Source of the DNA: Peribacillus alkalitolerans
GTDB lineage: Bacteria; Bacillota; Bacilli; Bacillales; DSM-1321
Assembly (NCBI RefSeq): GCF_010882125.1
Contig: NZ_JAAGVZ010000001.1
Location: 310,001 to 374,000 of the forward strand
Reading direction: 5' to 3'
DNA length: 64,000 nucleotides
Positions 26,213 to 34,215 of this stretch are shown in pieces; position 1 is the first letter of the stretch, and each line of letters opens with the position of its first letter. The position numbers were made by a program, and so were the translations under genes. A model generated the notes under the pieces. It was not told the DNA's origin. It worked only from the letters and a program-made list of their open reading frames with translations, and made no database searches.

Positions 26213-27058
26213 TTAAGAAACTTGCTTTGTGTACCTACATTTTGGAAAGTTTCTACATCCGTAAAACGATCCGTATTTGCCTTTTTTTATAGACAATTCT
26301 CCTCTGCACTGAGGGCAAATATTTTGCTTAATCTTATCCTTCTCAAACCGCACTTTTTCTTTTCTATTATTTCTTATCGTATCTACATGCTGCTTTTTTA
26401 CCTGTCTTTTCTCTTTCTTACCCTTAATTGATAATCCTTCAAGCGCTCGATTGATATTCTTCAATTCTTTTTCACTTAGTCTATGTAAATTCCATTCCTT
26501 AATGACCTTTAGCAGCTGCTTAAATTGGATTACTCTAGCAGACTTAAAATCATCATTGAACTTTAATGTAGAGTTGTTTGAAAAAGCAATTATAGAGTAC
26601 ATTGTTTCAAAATCTTCATTACCAAAATAATTCTTTAAGGCTTGTATATGACCATAGTTCTGCCATATGGGGTTGAGAAACTTTTCTTTTCGTTTATAAA
26701 TCACCTGTGTCCAAAAACGTTGATCTTCTTTTCCGAATATCCAACCTTGATAATGCTTTGTTTCAATAACGAATATTCCAAATGGTGAAGTCACAACATG
26801 ATCTACCTGAGTCGTTCCTCCTTCTCCATTTGGTACGTATAAGTCATGGTATATTTTATAACTTGGACCTAGTTTACTTAACGTACGATTTACAAACCAT
26901 TCCCCTACAGCTCCTTTTATGATCGGATACTTGAGTTTTAATATAATAATGCCAGCTAGTAGTAATAGAGAAAATATAGTAGGAGAAATGAAATATAGTA
27001 CAGGTAGGAAAACAACTGTGCTGAATACTATTAAAATCCCTTTTATCATTCCAGACAT
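26213..27058 (-). CDS. Membrane-tethered NERD-domain protein with C-terminal topoisomerase-type zinc finger
   Basis: The product is 281 residues, starting at ATG 27058 after AAAAGGAG. Two hydrophobic helices lie at about 4-45. A NERD domain follows at about 48-160, opening with GAVGEWFVNRTL and containing the nuclease-like core QVDHVV...FVIETKHYQG. Its Asp (VDH) and Glu-x-Lys (ETK) match the PD-(D/E)xK arrangement, so the active site looks intact. The C-terminus carries a type IA topoisomerase zinc finger (CPQCRGEL...YGCRNFPKCR, four Cys). NERD proteins are suspected DNA-processing enzymes, and the zinc finger suggests nucleic-acid binding. The position next to dynamin-like GTPases hints at an accessory defence-like block, which is inference. 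Confidence 0.85.
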   Translation of the reverse strand: MSGMIKGILIVFSTVVFLPVLYFISPTIFSLLLLAGIIILKLKYPIIKGAVGEWFVNRTLSKLGPSYKIYHDLYVPNGEGGTTQVDHVVTSPFGIFVIETKHYQGWIFGKEDQRFWTQVIYKRKEKFLNPIWQNYGHIQALKNYFGNEDFETMYSIIAFSNNSTLKFNDDFKSARVIQFKQLLKVIKEWNLHRLSEKELKNINRALEGLSIKGKKEKRQVKKQHVDTIRNNRKEKVRFEKDKIKQNICPQCRGELSIKKGKYGSFYGCRNFPKCRYTKQVS

Positions 27059-27119
27059 CTTGACAACTCCTTTTAATTTGAAATATTTTCCTTTTGTCTA
27101 ATGTAGCATATTTTGTAAT

Positions 27120-27463
27120 TTTATGATTTTACAATTTCCAAAAAAAGATTAGATTTAAAATTTCTTAAACCATTCGAATGAGATAATGTCCTCTGGCGGC
27201 GGTGTCTGACGCTGATATTTCTTTTTAAAAAGCATCCACTGCCACCACCAGAATTTTGTCAATTCAATAGAAAAGGAATCAAGCAAACATTGCTTGATTC
27301 CTTTTTCAGTGGTTCCGATGAACTAGCACCCCCCAACATTTACCACTCTGACAGGACTTACATTCTATAGTTTAGCTATATAAATTATAGTAAAATTCGG
27401 TTAGTTGATTATTTACTAATTTTTGAGTTTTACATATTGATAATGGAAGGAACGGAAGCAAAT
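27120..27463. other. Intergenic region carrying an inverted GGTG-box repeat element
   Basis: Between the NERD gene and the next plus-strand gene no ORF is credible. Positions 27195-27270 hold two facing copies of the GGTG-box motif: GGCGGTGTCTGACGC on the left, and CACTGCCACCACCAGAATTTTGTC on the right. They look like a decayed palindromic repeat element. A terminator-like hairpin follows at 27272-27306. Confidence 0.5.
27272..27306 (+). terminator. Terminator-like hairpin without an upstream plus-strand gene
   Basis: A stem GGAATCAAGCA / TGCTTGATTCC with a short loop is followed by TTTTTC. No plus-strand gene ends before it, and the minus-strand NERD gene starts on its left, so it is probably part of the repeat element or a leftover from a lost gene. 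Confidence 0.7.
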
Positions 27464-29770
27464 ATGTGGAAAAAATTTTTGGCGATCGCAATCGCTTTGT
27501 TGCTTTTATTAACTACGAGCAATATTGTTTTTGCGGCTAATGATGTGACGCCTTTGAAGTTAAAAAGCGCGTCTATTAATATGAAGGAAGCTGCAATTGG
27601 CGATACCATTGTTCTAAGGTTTGTCATGTATCCTGATTTAGAGTCTGGTCCTATCGAGGATCCTGGTTATACAAGCATCCGCCTCCAGCACTCATCTGGG
27701 AACGGGATTGATACGATGTTGAATTACATTGGGAACAACACGTATGAATTACGCTACAAATTAGATTCAAGTATGCTAAGAGGAAGCTGGCATGTGGACT
27801 ATATCCAGGTTTCGGACAATGCTAAAAACTCAAGCTACTTTGATACTACTAATCCCATCATCAGTTCTATCACTTTTAATGTGAAAAATGGCGTTACTGA
27901 TGCCCAACCACCTGTTTTGAATGGTTTTACTTTATTAACTCCAAACGCTAAAGCTGGTGAGGAAGTAAAGATAAAGCTCCCTCTTACTGAGCCAAATGGG
28001 CCTGTTCAGGGCAGAGTAATATTTATGCATACAAAATCTGATGGTGTAATCAATGAATCTATTACATTAAATACTGCCACGAATCAATATGAATGTAACT
28101 TCGTCTTGCCTGCAGATGTACGAAATGGTGAATGGAAATTTAGTTACCTGACTTTGAGGGACAAACACGGGAACGAACAACATTACCGTGCGGATGATTA
28201 TTCTTATTTATCGAATGTCACATTGAATGTATCTGGCGGTACAGGTGATTATGAAAATCCGATTCTTAAATCTATCGAACTTAAGACTCCATCCGTTTAC
28301 GGTGGGGATTACTTAAAAGCCGTTATTGAGGCTGAAGACGTTGGTTCTGGAATCCAAAGAGTTACGATTTCTTTCATCCACAATGAGACTGGACAATCGT
28401 TCTGGGATGAAATGAAATTGAATCAAACTGATGGAAAATATTATCTAGATTACCGTGTCGGATTGGATCAAATCAGTGGGGAATATTCTATTGAAGACAT
28501 TATTTTGACAGACAATGTCGGTAATACCGTTTTCATTTACCCTCAGGAAGACGAAGGTAAATATCCTAAGCTTACAATTAACTCCCTCTTTATTGGAGTT
28601 GACCCTACTTCCATCATCAAGGGGTCTTCCTTCGATGCAATGGCAGGAATTTCTGCATATTCACCATTAGAGGGTGATAGAACTAACGATATTGAGATTC
28701 AAGGTGAAGTCAACACTAATGAAAATGGAGTTTATCTCTTAAAATACGGTGTACAAAGTAACAGTGTACCCTATAAATATGAAAGCTACCGTTGGGTCAG
28801 TGTCAATGAGGAACAAACCTTCATTCCAGATCCAAATACGGAGTATTTCAATTCAGATGTAGAAGTTGGTTTGCCTGAGGATGGAAATGTTTCACTTTCA
28901 ACAGGAACGAACACACAAGTGTTACAGGATGACGTACATCTTTCTCAAGAAGGCAGCTATCAGCTTTCACTACCTGGGCAAGCAACACAAGCAAGAGCCT
29001 TCGCTGTAAAGATGAACAAGTCTTTTAAATTTGTCATTGATAAGACGGTACCATCAGCACCAACGATTGATGCTTTCACAACAAACTCCACTAAGGTATC
29101 TGGAAAGACAGAGCCTAACGCCAAGGTAATTCTACACTTGAACGGAAAGTATGTTAGAAGCGTTAAATCGGATTCAAAAGGCCTGTATGCATTTATCATC
29201 GCCAAACAGCCGTTGAATACCGAAATTAAAGTTAGCGTCATGGATGCTGCAGGGAATACAGGTAAACCAAGCGTTAAAAAGGTGGAATTTGCACCTATCG
29301 TTAACGCGGTAAGTAACCTATCCACTTTTGTAGCTGGAAAGACTGTGCCGTATGCACCTGTTAAAATCTATTCGAACAATGTTTATCTAACTAGTGGAAA
29401 AGCCAATAGTACTGGATATTACAAAGTGACCATCAGTAAGCAAGCTGCTGGCAAAGTTATCAAGGTTACTTCGGTTGATAAAAACAATAAGCCAACAGTA
29501 GTTTATACGAAGGTCATAGATCAAATCGCTCCATCGATGCCAATTGTCAACAAAGTAACCACCCTATCCACGTCAATCACTGGTAAGGGTGAAAGAGGCG
29601 CAAGAGCAGTCATCTATGCTGGTACACGCCATTTAACAACCATCATCGTTCCAAGCACTGGCCTGTTCAAAGCTAACATTGCCAAACAGAAAAAAGGAAC
29701 CGTCATCCAAGTCTGGTTGCTTGATGCGGCGAATAACAAGAGTGCTGTGAAGTCATTAAAGGTGGAGTAG
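27464..29770 (+). CDS. Large secreted protein with multiple Ig-like repeats
   Basis: I choose ATG 27464 (MWKKFLAIAIALLLLL), giving 768 residues; the nine codons before it are not conserved-looking. A signal peptide ends around VFA|AND. Three similar N-terminal domains of about 120 residues follow (about 30-150, 155-270, 275-390). Each has the pattern of a bacterial Ig-like sandwich, with GxWxVDYIQVSDNAxN / GEWKFSYLTLRDKHGN motifs. A less regular section of about 140 residues comes next. The end is three tandem Big_6-like Ig repeats (about 540-768) with VSGKTEPNAKVILHLNGKYV / VAGKTVPYAPVKIYSNNVYL units. No enzyme signature and no anchor are seen. It is probably an adhesive or structural exoprotein and is transcribed alone. 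Confidence 0.84.
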   Translation: MWKKFLAIAIALLLLLTTSNIVFAANDVTPLKLKSASINMKEAAIGDTIVLRFVMYPDLESGPIEDPGYTSIRLQHSSGNGIDTMLNYIGNNTYELRYKLDSSMLRGSWHVDYIQVSDNAKNSSYFDTTNPIISSITFNVKNGVTDAQPPVLNGFTLLTPNAKAGEEVKIKLPLTEPNGPVQGRVIFMHTKSDGVINESITLNTATNQYECNFVLPADVRNGEWKFSYLTLRDKHGNEQHYRADDYSYLSNVTLNVSGGTGDYENPILKSIELKTPSVYGGDYLKAVIEAEDVGSGIQRVTISFIHNETGQSFWDEMKLNQTDGKYYLDYRVGLDQISGEYSIEDIILTDNVGNTVFIYPQEDEGKYPKLTINSLFIGVDPTSIIKGSSFDAMAGISAYSPLEGDRTNDIEIQGEVNTNENGVYLLKYGVQSNSVPYKYESYRWVSVNEEQTFIPDPNTEYFNSDVEVGLPEDGNVSLSTGTNTQVLQDDVHLSQEGSYQLSLPGQATQARAFAVKMNKSFKFVIDKTVPSAPTIDAFTTNSTKVSGKTEPNAKVILHLNGKYVRSVKSDSKGLYAFIIAKQPLNTEIKVSVMDAAGNTGKPSVKKVEFAPIVNAVSNLSTFVAGKTVPYAPVKIYSNNVYLTSGKANSTGYYKVTISKQAAGKVIKVTSVDKNNKPTVVYTKVIDQIAPSMPIVNKVTTLSTSITGKGERGARAVIYAGTRHLTTIIVPSTGLFKANIAKQKKGTVIQVWLLDAANNKSAVKSLKVE

Positions 29771-29840
29771 TTTTTACGCTCATAGAATTGTTTTTTCCAA
29801 CTAGTCTTTAACTGTTTTATAGATATTTATTTTTCAAAAC

Positions 29841-29870
29841 AAACGAATCCAATTTATTTTGGGTTCGTTT
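29841..29870 (+). terminator. Terminator after the Ig-repeat gene
   Basis: AAACGAATCC and GGGTTCGTTT pair across a 10-base AT-rich loop, followed by CTTCTTTC. It may be bidirectional, as a minus-strand gene ends to the right. Confidence 0.75.
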
Positions 29871-29998
29871 CTTCTTTCAATACCGAATAAACTAACTAAG
29901 GTAAGGAATGAAATTGCATTTTTTCGATTCATTAAGATTAGTTAACTGAATGACCTCAGTTGAAACGGTATTTCTTCTAAAATTATCCCTTCACTACT

Positions 29999-30649
29999 TT
30001 AACGTAGTTCGCTGGTTCCAGCACCTCTCATCTCTTCTGGTTCACGTTTATTCTTAATAATTTTATTGACAATAATAGCGATTAGAATGAAATACAAAAC
30101 ATAGATTGACATTGATATTAGATTGTTACTTTCAAACACACTCCCTGCAAATGTAAAAATAAATACTGCAGGAAGCTTTCCAAGTAATGAAGCACCTAAA
30201 AATGTTGTCCATGATACATTGCTAATCCCACAAAGGATATTTACAGCTGGAGATGGAACAAATGGAAAAAGCCGCACTATCAAAATACCCATAAATGCAT
30301 TCTTTTCAAAGTATTGCTCGTATTCTCTTATTCTGGGAATTTTCATAATATATTTCTGTATCCAAGTATGAAAGCCAAACCTTGCCATTGAAAACATGAT
30401 TATTGTGCCTATTCCAATTCCTAACATCGATATTCCTAAACCCTTCCAAATTCCAAAAATGGCACCGATAATTCCTGCCAACATAGCAAATGGTACGACT
30501 GGAAAGAATACTAATAATGCCACAAAAAGAATTGCCACTGGGATTGCAATGTAGCTTCCAGATTCGATTACCGAGAGCATGGTCTCTTTTTGTAAATAGC
30601 TTAGGAGAATAATCGTTCCAAAGAATAAAAATGTTAACAGTTGCTTCAT
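29999..30649 (-). CDS. TVP38/TMEM64 (DedA/SNARE-associated) family membrane protein
   Basis: The product is 216 residues with five to six hydrophobic helices. The core of the family is clear: PVVPFAMLAGIIGAIFGIWKG near 50-70, GIGIGTIIMFSMARFGF near 76-93, and FLGASLLGKLPAVFIFTFAGS near 146-166 after VRLFPFVPSPAVNILCGIS. The F-P-x-x-P and G-x-x-x-G elements are typical of the re-entrant loops of this superfamily. Relatives take part in phospholipid flipping, including undecaprenyl phosphate recycling for some DedA proteins. Which lipid this one handles is not known. It lies 21 bases after the DUF5658 gene on the minus strand, so the two are probably co-transcribed. Confidence 0.87.
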   Translation of the reverse strand: MKQLLTFLFFGTIILLSYLQKETMLSVIESGSYIAIPVAILFVALLVFFPVVPFAMLAGIIGAIFGIWKGLGISMLGIGIGTIIMFSMARFGFHTWIQKYIMKIPRIREYEQYFEKNAFMGILIVRLFPFVPSPAVNILCGISNVSWTTFLGASLLGKLPAVFIFTFAGSVFESNNLISMSIYVLYFILIAIIVNKIIKNKREPEEMRGAGTSELR

Positions 30650-30670
30650 TATATATACCCTCTTTTAATA

Positions 30671-30967
30671 TTAGATTAGTTGAAGCAGCCAATAGCTATG
30701 AAGGAAGAATATTGCGGTGTAAATAGCTGAGGCAAATGCAGTTACGGATTTTAGCATAGGGGATTTCGGGATACTCTTTGTCAAAATAAATAGAAGCAAA
30801 AAAGCTGATAGCAACACCTTGACTCCAATAAACAACATAGGATGAATATCAAAAAGCGAAGCCATCAGCGGATTGCCCTCTTGAATATAAGAATGATGAA
30901 CCCCAAACCAGGTGATGTATCCGTCAATCAAGTTCAATGCGGCTAAATAAAGGAAGGCTACTAGCAT
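30671..30967 (-). CDS. DUF5658 family small membrane protein
   Basis: The product is 98 residues with three predicted transmembrane helices (about 3-17, 42-62 and 75-95). The N-terminal half has the family signature: LNLIDGYITWFGV, then EGNPLMASLF, followed by a helix with a GVKVLLSAFL stretch. DUF5658 proteins are small integral membrane proteins of unknown function. It lies 21 bases upstream of the TVP38-type gene and probably forms an operon with it. Confidence 0.78.
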   Translation of the reverse strand: MLVAFLYLAALNLIDGYITWFGVHHSYIQEGNPLMASLFDIHPMLFIGVKVLLSAFLLLFILTKSIPKSPMLKSVTAFASAIYTAIFFLHSYWLLQLI

Positions 30968-31000
30968 AATGGCACCACCGATCTGATAAAATTGCTAAAG

Positions 31001-31036
31001 AAAAGGCCCTGATTTTCATTTTTGACAAATCAAGGC
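31001..31036 (-). terminator. Terminator at the end of the tapA-tasA operon
   Basis: On the minus strand GGCCTTGATTT pairs with AAATCAGGGCC and is followed by TTTTCTTT, just after the stop of the LPXTA gene. Confidence 0.88.
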
Positions 31037-31039
31037 CAG

Positions 31040-31870
31040 CTATTCTACTTTAATAGAAGATTTCTTTTTTCGAACATAAACTAAAATCAGTAATCCACTT
31101 CCTATTAGAGCAATACCCGCAACTAAATAGTTATAAGTATTTGTTGCAGTCTCTGGTAAAATCTGGCCCTGAACCGGATCAGAATTCAATTCCTCTTCGC
31201 TAATCGGACGCTCTGGAAGGATTGGATCCTCGTCACCCGGAGTTTCTGGATCTACTGGGTCTGGATTTGGATTAGGGTCTGGATCTGGATCTGGATCTGG
31301 ATCTGGGTCTGGATCTGGATCTGGATCTGGGTCTGGATCTGGATCTGGGTCTGGATCTGGATCTGGGTCTGGATCTGGGTCCGGATCTGGATCTGGATCT
31401 GGGTCTGGATCTGGAGTGTAGCCTTCAACAATAAATTTGAACTCTACTTCAAAACCTAGTCCTTGGTATTCATTTCCTAATTCAAAAGGAAAATCAACAC
31501 GAAATAATAAATCTTCTTGATTTAATGATCGTAATGCTCTAGGAGATAGTCCATTAAAATCTTTTAATTTTCCTTTGAATAAAATTCCACCCGTATCCGA
31601 AACCGTTAATAAGAATTCATTATAAAGTTTAGAAGATCCACTCTTAAAACTTGAAATGGTATTGTAAGAGAAATCTCTTTCTCCTCTATTCTGTATGGTT
31701 AACTTCTTTATTGCCCAATCTCCTGGCTTAAGATTATTCAATATAAATAAAGATGTTTCCGGAGAAGTCTCAATATCTATTTCACTAGCGTTTGTAACTT
31801 TTGGGTAAAAATAATTTAAAACAAGGCATCCAATGAAAAAAAACAGTATAATTCTTATATTTATTCTCAT
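31040..31870 (-). CDS. Sortase-anchored surface protein with TasA-like N-terminal domain, (Asp-Pro)n spacer and LPETA signal
   Basis: The product is 276 residues. Residues 1-28 form a signal peptide. Residues 30-150 resemble the TasA/camelysin fold: LFILNNLKPGDWAIKKLTIQNRG parallels LTNLKPGDTMKREFSLKNDG in the neighbouring TasA. Residues 153-200 are an uninterrupted Asp-Pro (and a few Asn-Pro) spacer. The C-terminus is a classic wall-sorting signal, LPETA, then a hydrophobic helix and a YVRKKK tail. The A in place of G in LPXTG matches class D sortases, and such a sortase gene lies 4 kb away beyond tapA (35654). The gene is last in the tapA-sipW-calY-tasA run, about 105 bases after tasA with a weak hairpin between. 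A likely role is anchoring or nucleating TasA-type fibres at the wall, which is inference. Confidence 0.85.
   Translation of the reverse strand: MRINIRIILFFFIGCLVLNYFYPKVTNASEIDIETSPETSLFILNNLKPGDWAIKKLTIQNRGERDFSYNTISSFKSGSSKLYNEFLLTVSDTGGILFKGKLKDFNGLSPRALRSLNQEDLLFRVDFPFELGNEYQGLGFEVEFKFIVEGYTPDPDPDPDPDPDPDPDPDPDPDPDPDPDPDPDPDPDPDPDPDPDPDPNPNPDPVDPETPGDEDPILPERPISEEELNSDPVQGQILPETATNTYNYLVAGIALIGSGLLILVYVRKKKSSIKVE
31261..31412 (-). repeat. Hexanucleotide tandem repeat (GGATCT) encoding Asp-Pro
   Basis: About 25 copies of GGATCT/GGGTCT (plus-strand view) follow one another. Each six-base unit encodes one Asp-Pro pair, so copy-number changes would alter spacer length without breaking the frame. 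Confidence 0.95.
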
Positions 31871-31927
31871 TTATTTTCACCCTATTGGATAAGATTGATA
31901 GACTTATAAATCGCCTTTTTCTTTAAA

Positions 31928-31963
31928 TAAAAGGTGAGCATTATACTATACCCACCTTTTATT
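31928..31963 (-). terminator. Weak hairpin between tasA and the LPXTA gene
   Basis: AAAAGGTG pairs with CACCTTTT across an AT-rich loop of about 18 bases. On the minus strand it is followed only by ATTTAAAG, a poor U-tract, so it may be a leaky terminator or an mRNA stabiliser that lets tasA exceed the downstream gene. Confidence 0.5.
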
Positions 31964-31976
31964 TTTTTAAATTAAA

Positions 31977-32819
31977 TTAGTTTGAGCCACCATTGTTAGC
32001 TTTTCTATTTGTTTCAATATCGCCTGATTCATCAGATACGTTTTGACCTTGCCACTGACGCGCTTCAAATGTGAAGTTCACATCGATACTGTCACCTTGG
32101 AATTTATTTTGTGCGTTAACATTACCTAAAGTATCATCAGCATTTCCAGAGTTGTCAGCATCATCAGGATTTACATACAAAATGCTTAATTCTACGTTAT
32201 CCCAATCACGTGGATCAGCAGGTAGACCTTGCCATTGATTTGCTGCATTAGAAGCTAAATTTATTCTTCCATCAACCCAATGAGATCCTAAAGCTGCAGA
32301 TACTTTAGTAATAGCGGCTGCATCAGCTACATTAGTAGCTTTATAGATATCTGCTAAAGTAATATTCTCATTTAATTCAATTAGTCCTTCAACGGCACCC
32401 TCTGTACCAGTTCTTGCTAAGGTAACTTTAAACTGTTCCAAGTACTCAACTGCTGTGTTTTGACCAAAAATATCCGCATCTGCTCCATTTGGTACCTCAG
32501 TGTAATCTCTAGCTGCACCCTCGTAACCGTAATCATCAAAATTAATGCTGTCAATTGAGAATAAAACATCCTTTATGGCTAGAGAACCGTCATTTTTTAA
32601 GCTAAATTCTCTTTTCATAGTATCGCCTGGTTTTAAATTAGTTAGACTAAATGTAGTTGGCCCTTGAACAGGATTGATTGTTAGTTCTAACGTACCTGTA
32701 CCAGCCGTAGCAGTTACTGTTTCAATATCGTTAAATGCTGCCCATGTTCCTCCAGCTACTAAAGAAATACCTAAAGTGGCAGACAGTGCACCCATTGCTA
32801 ATTTTTTCTTAATATTCAT
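31977..32819 (-). CDS. tasA: Biofilm matrix fibre protein TasA
   Basis: The product is 280 residues. The SipW-type signal peptide (MNIKKKLAMGALSATLGISLVAGGTWAAFND) is highly characteristic. The mature part follows B. subtilis TasA closely in order: LTNLKPGD, NDGSLAIKDVL, EYLEQFKVTL, LPADPRDWDNVELSILY, NKFQGDSIDVNFTFEARQW. It is about 20 residues longer than B. subtilis TasA because of an Asp/Asn-rich insert near 215-228. TasA forms the protein fibres of the biofilm matrix after SipW processing and TapA assistance. The ribosome site AGGAGGAGAAAG is strong. It lies fourth in the operon after tapA, sipW and a camelysin-like gene. Confidence 0.95.
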   Translation of the reverse strand: MNIKKKLAMGALSATLGISLVAGGTWAAFNDIETVTATAGTGTLELTINPVQGPTTFSLTNLKPGDTMKREFSLKNDGSLAIKDVLFSIDSINFDDYGYEGAARDYTEVPNGADADIFGQNTAVEYLEQFKVTLARTGTEGAVEGLIELNENITLADIYKATNVADAAAITKVSAALGSHWVDGRINLASNAANQWQGLPADPRDWDNVELSILYVNPDDADNSGNADDTLGNVNAQNKFQGDSIDVNFTFEARQWQGQNVSDESGDIETNRKANNGGSN

Positions 32820-32875
32820 CTTTCTTTCTCCTCCTAATTTGAAAAGTGTATTATTGAATATTTTCTGTTATTGGA

Positions 32876-33520
32876 TTAGTTATTAGTAGATCTGTTCTCT
32901 CCAGGCATTTGTGTACCTTCAAACTTCAGACTGAAGGATGCACCCTCATCTTGGAATTTATTTTGTTCTTGGAATCTGCTGCTTGGATATGTTTGTGTTT
33001 TATTATCAAATTCTACTTCAAATGTATAAGTTACAGATCCTGCAGGAGCGATAGCAGCAGCTGCTCCAGAGCCAGAAATTTCTGCATTAGTTAAGCTACT
33101 TAATCCTGCTGCAGTACCGTTATATACAACATCATTCCCTCTTTTAATTACTACATCAAATTGGCTTAGGAACTCTTCTTGAGTGTTTTCTCCATCGTCC
33201 TTACCATTTAATCCACTTAATGGAAGTTTTGTATATTTTTTATCAGCCCAACCTGAAACTGTCGTTGTGACGAAAATATCATCGATTGCTAAGGATCCGT
33301 TATTTCCTAAAGTTAGTGTCTTAGTAAATGTGTCTCCAGGTTTTAAATTATCAAGATCGAAAAGAACCGATTGACTAGTTGTTAGATCTAATGTACCCGA
33401 TGCAAACTTATTGTCTAATGTTTCTACATCATTAAATGCTGCCCATGTTCCCCCACCAATCAGTGATACACCTAAAGCGCCAGCTAAGATGCCTAAGCCC
33501 ATTTTCTTTTTAATACTCAT
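32876..33520 (-). CDS. Camelysin/CalY-like second TasA-family protein
   Basis: ATG 33520 follows GAGGAGGAATTATTA and gives 214 residues; ten codons of the longer frame lie over the ribosome site. The signal peptide reads MSIKKKMGLGILAGALGVSLIGGGTWAAFND, with the same WAAFND cleavage context as TasA. The mature part has LDNLKPGDTFTKTLTLGNNGSLAIDDI and a C-terminal YTFEVEFDN...NKFQDEGASFSLKFEGTQM, all hallmarks of the TasA/CalY (peptidase M73 annotated) family. It lies between sipW and tasA. In Bacillus cereus, CalY and TasA are paired fibre subunits. This one is shorter and divergent from the TasA here, so it is probably a minor or alternative subunit. Confidence 0.9.
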   Translation of the reverse strand: MSIKKKMGLGILAGALGVSLIGGGTWAAFNDVETLDNKFASGTLDLTTSQSVLFDLDNLKPGDTFTKTLTLGNNGSLAIDDIFVTTTVSGWADKKYTKLPLSGLNGKDDGENTQEEFLSQFDVVIKRGNDVVYNGTAAGLSSLTNAEISGSGAAAAIAPAGSVTYTFEVEFDNKTQTYPSSRFQEQNKFQDEGASFSLKFEGTQMPGENRSTNN

Positions 33521-33591
33521 TAATAATTCCTCCTCAAATTTTAGTTCCACCCTAATGGGTATGTATATGTGAACCCCATAGGGGCTTCAAC

Positions 33592-34176
33592 CTAAGAAAT
33601 TTTCTGTTCAATAGAATCATCAGATGCAGTTGGTTTCATTTTTAGTTCGATTTCTTTAATAGCCGTTCTAATTGTAAGACCTGCATACCCTAATAAAAGG
33701 AAACCAGGGATGATTAGAAGAAGTGCAGTTCCGACTGATGAACTTGCATATTTTAAGAAGTAACCTATAAAAGGAATCGTAATATTTGAGTAAACAGCTA
33801 CGATATTCTGTGGAATTACGAGATTAGTATCTGCATTTTTGTTATTATCACCTTTTGTTTGATAGTTCACCGAATTACCCTGCTTAATAACATCTATTAT
33901 TCTATGGGTAACAATGCTGCCGTCACTTTGCCTAAAAGAAATGACATCTTTGACTTTTAAACTTTTTTGGTTTTCCGGTTTTTTTACTAATATGATAGAA
34001 CCCGTTTTAAAAGTGGGTTCCATTGAACCCGATAAAACAGTTTTGAATTGATAGCCAAATAATTGAGGTTCTCCACCAGACACCCTTGAAGATATGACCA
34101 TAATCACCATTACTAGTAATGTTGTAAAAATTACTCCATATAGAATATTGCTACTGATTTTTACTGCCTTTTTCAT
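33592..34176 (-). CDS. sipW: Signal peptidase I of the ER type, SipW
   Basis: The product is 194 residues. An N-terminal transmembrane helix (about 10-30) precedes the catalytic region. The nucleophile is in LSGSMEPTF (Ser about 51), and the general base is a His, in VTHRIIDV (about 91), rather than the Lys of prokaryotic-type enzymes. This Ser-His pair defines the ER/archaeal-like SipW subgroup. GDNNKNAD (about 115) and a C-terminal hydrophobic helix (about 155-180) complete the family layout. SipW cleaves the TasA and TapA precursors. It sits between tapA and the calY-like gene, as expected for the tapA-sipW-tasA operon. Confidence 0.96.
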   Translation of the reverse strand: MKKAVKISSNILYGVIFTTLLVMVIMVISSRVSGGEPQLFGYQFKTVLSGSMEPTFKTGSIILVKKPENQKSLKVKDVISFRQSDGSIVTHRIIDVIKQGNSVNYQTKGDNNKNADTNLVIPQNIVAVYSNITIPFIGYFLKYASSSVGTALLLIIPGFLLLGYAGLTIRTAIKEIELKMKPTASDDSIEQKIS

Positions 34177-34215
34177 TTGGATCTCCCTTCTAAGTAAAAA
34201 ATTTGTTCTTAAGTA

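Noticed and set aside
31261-31412. CRISPR-like periodic array
   Set aside because: The period is six bases with no spacers. It encodes Asp-Pro and is a simple sequence repeat.
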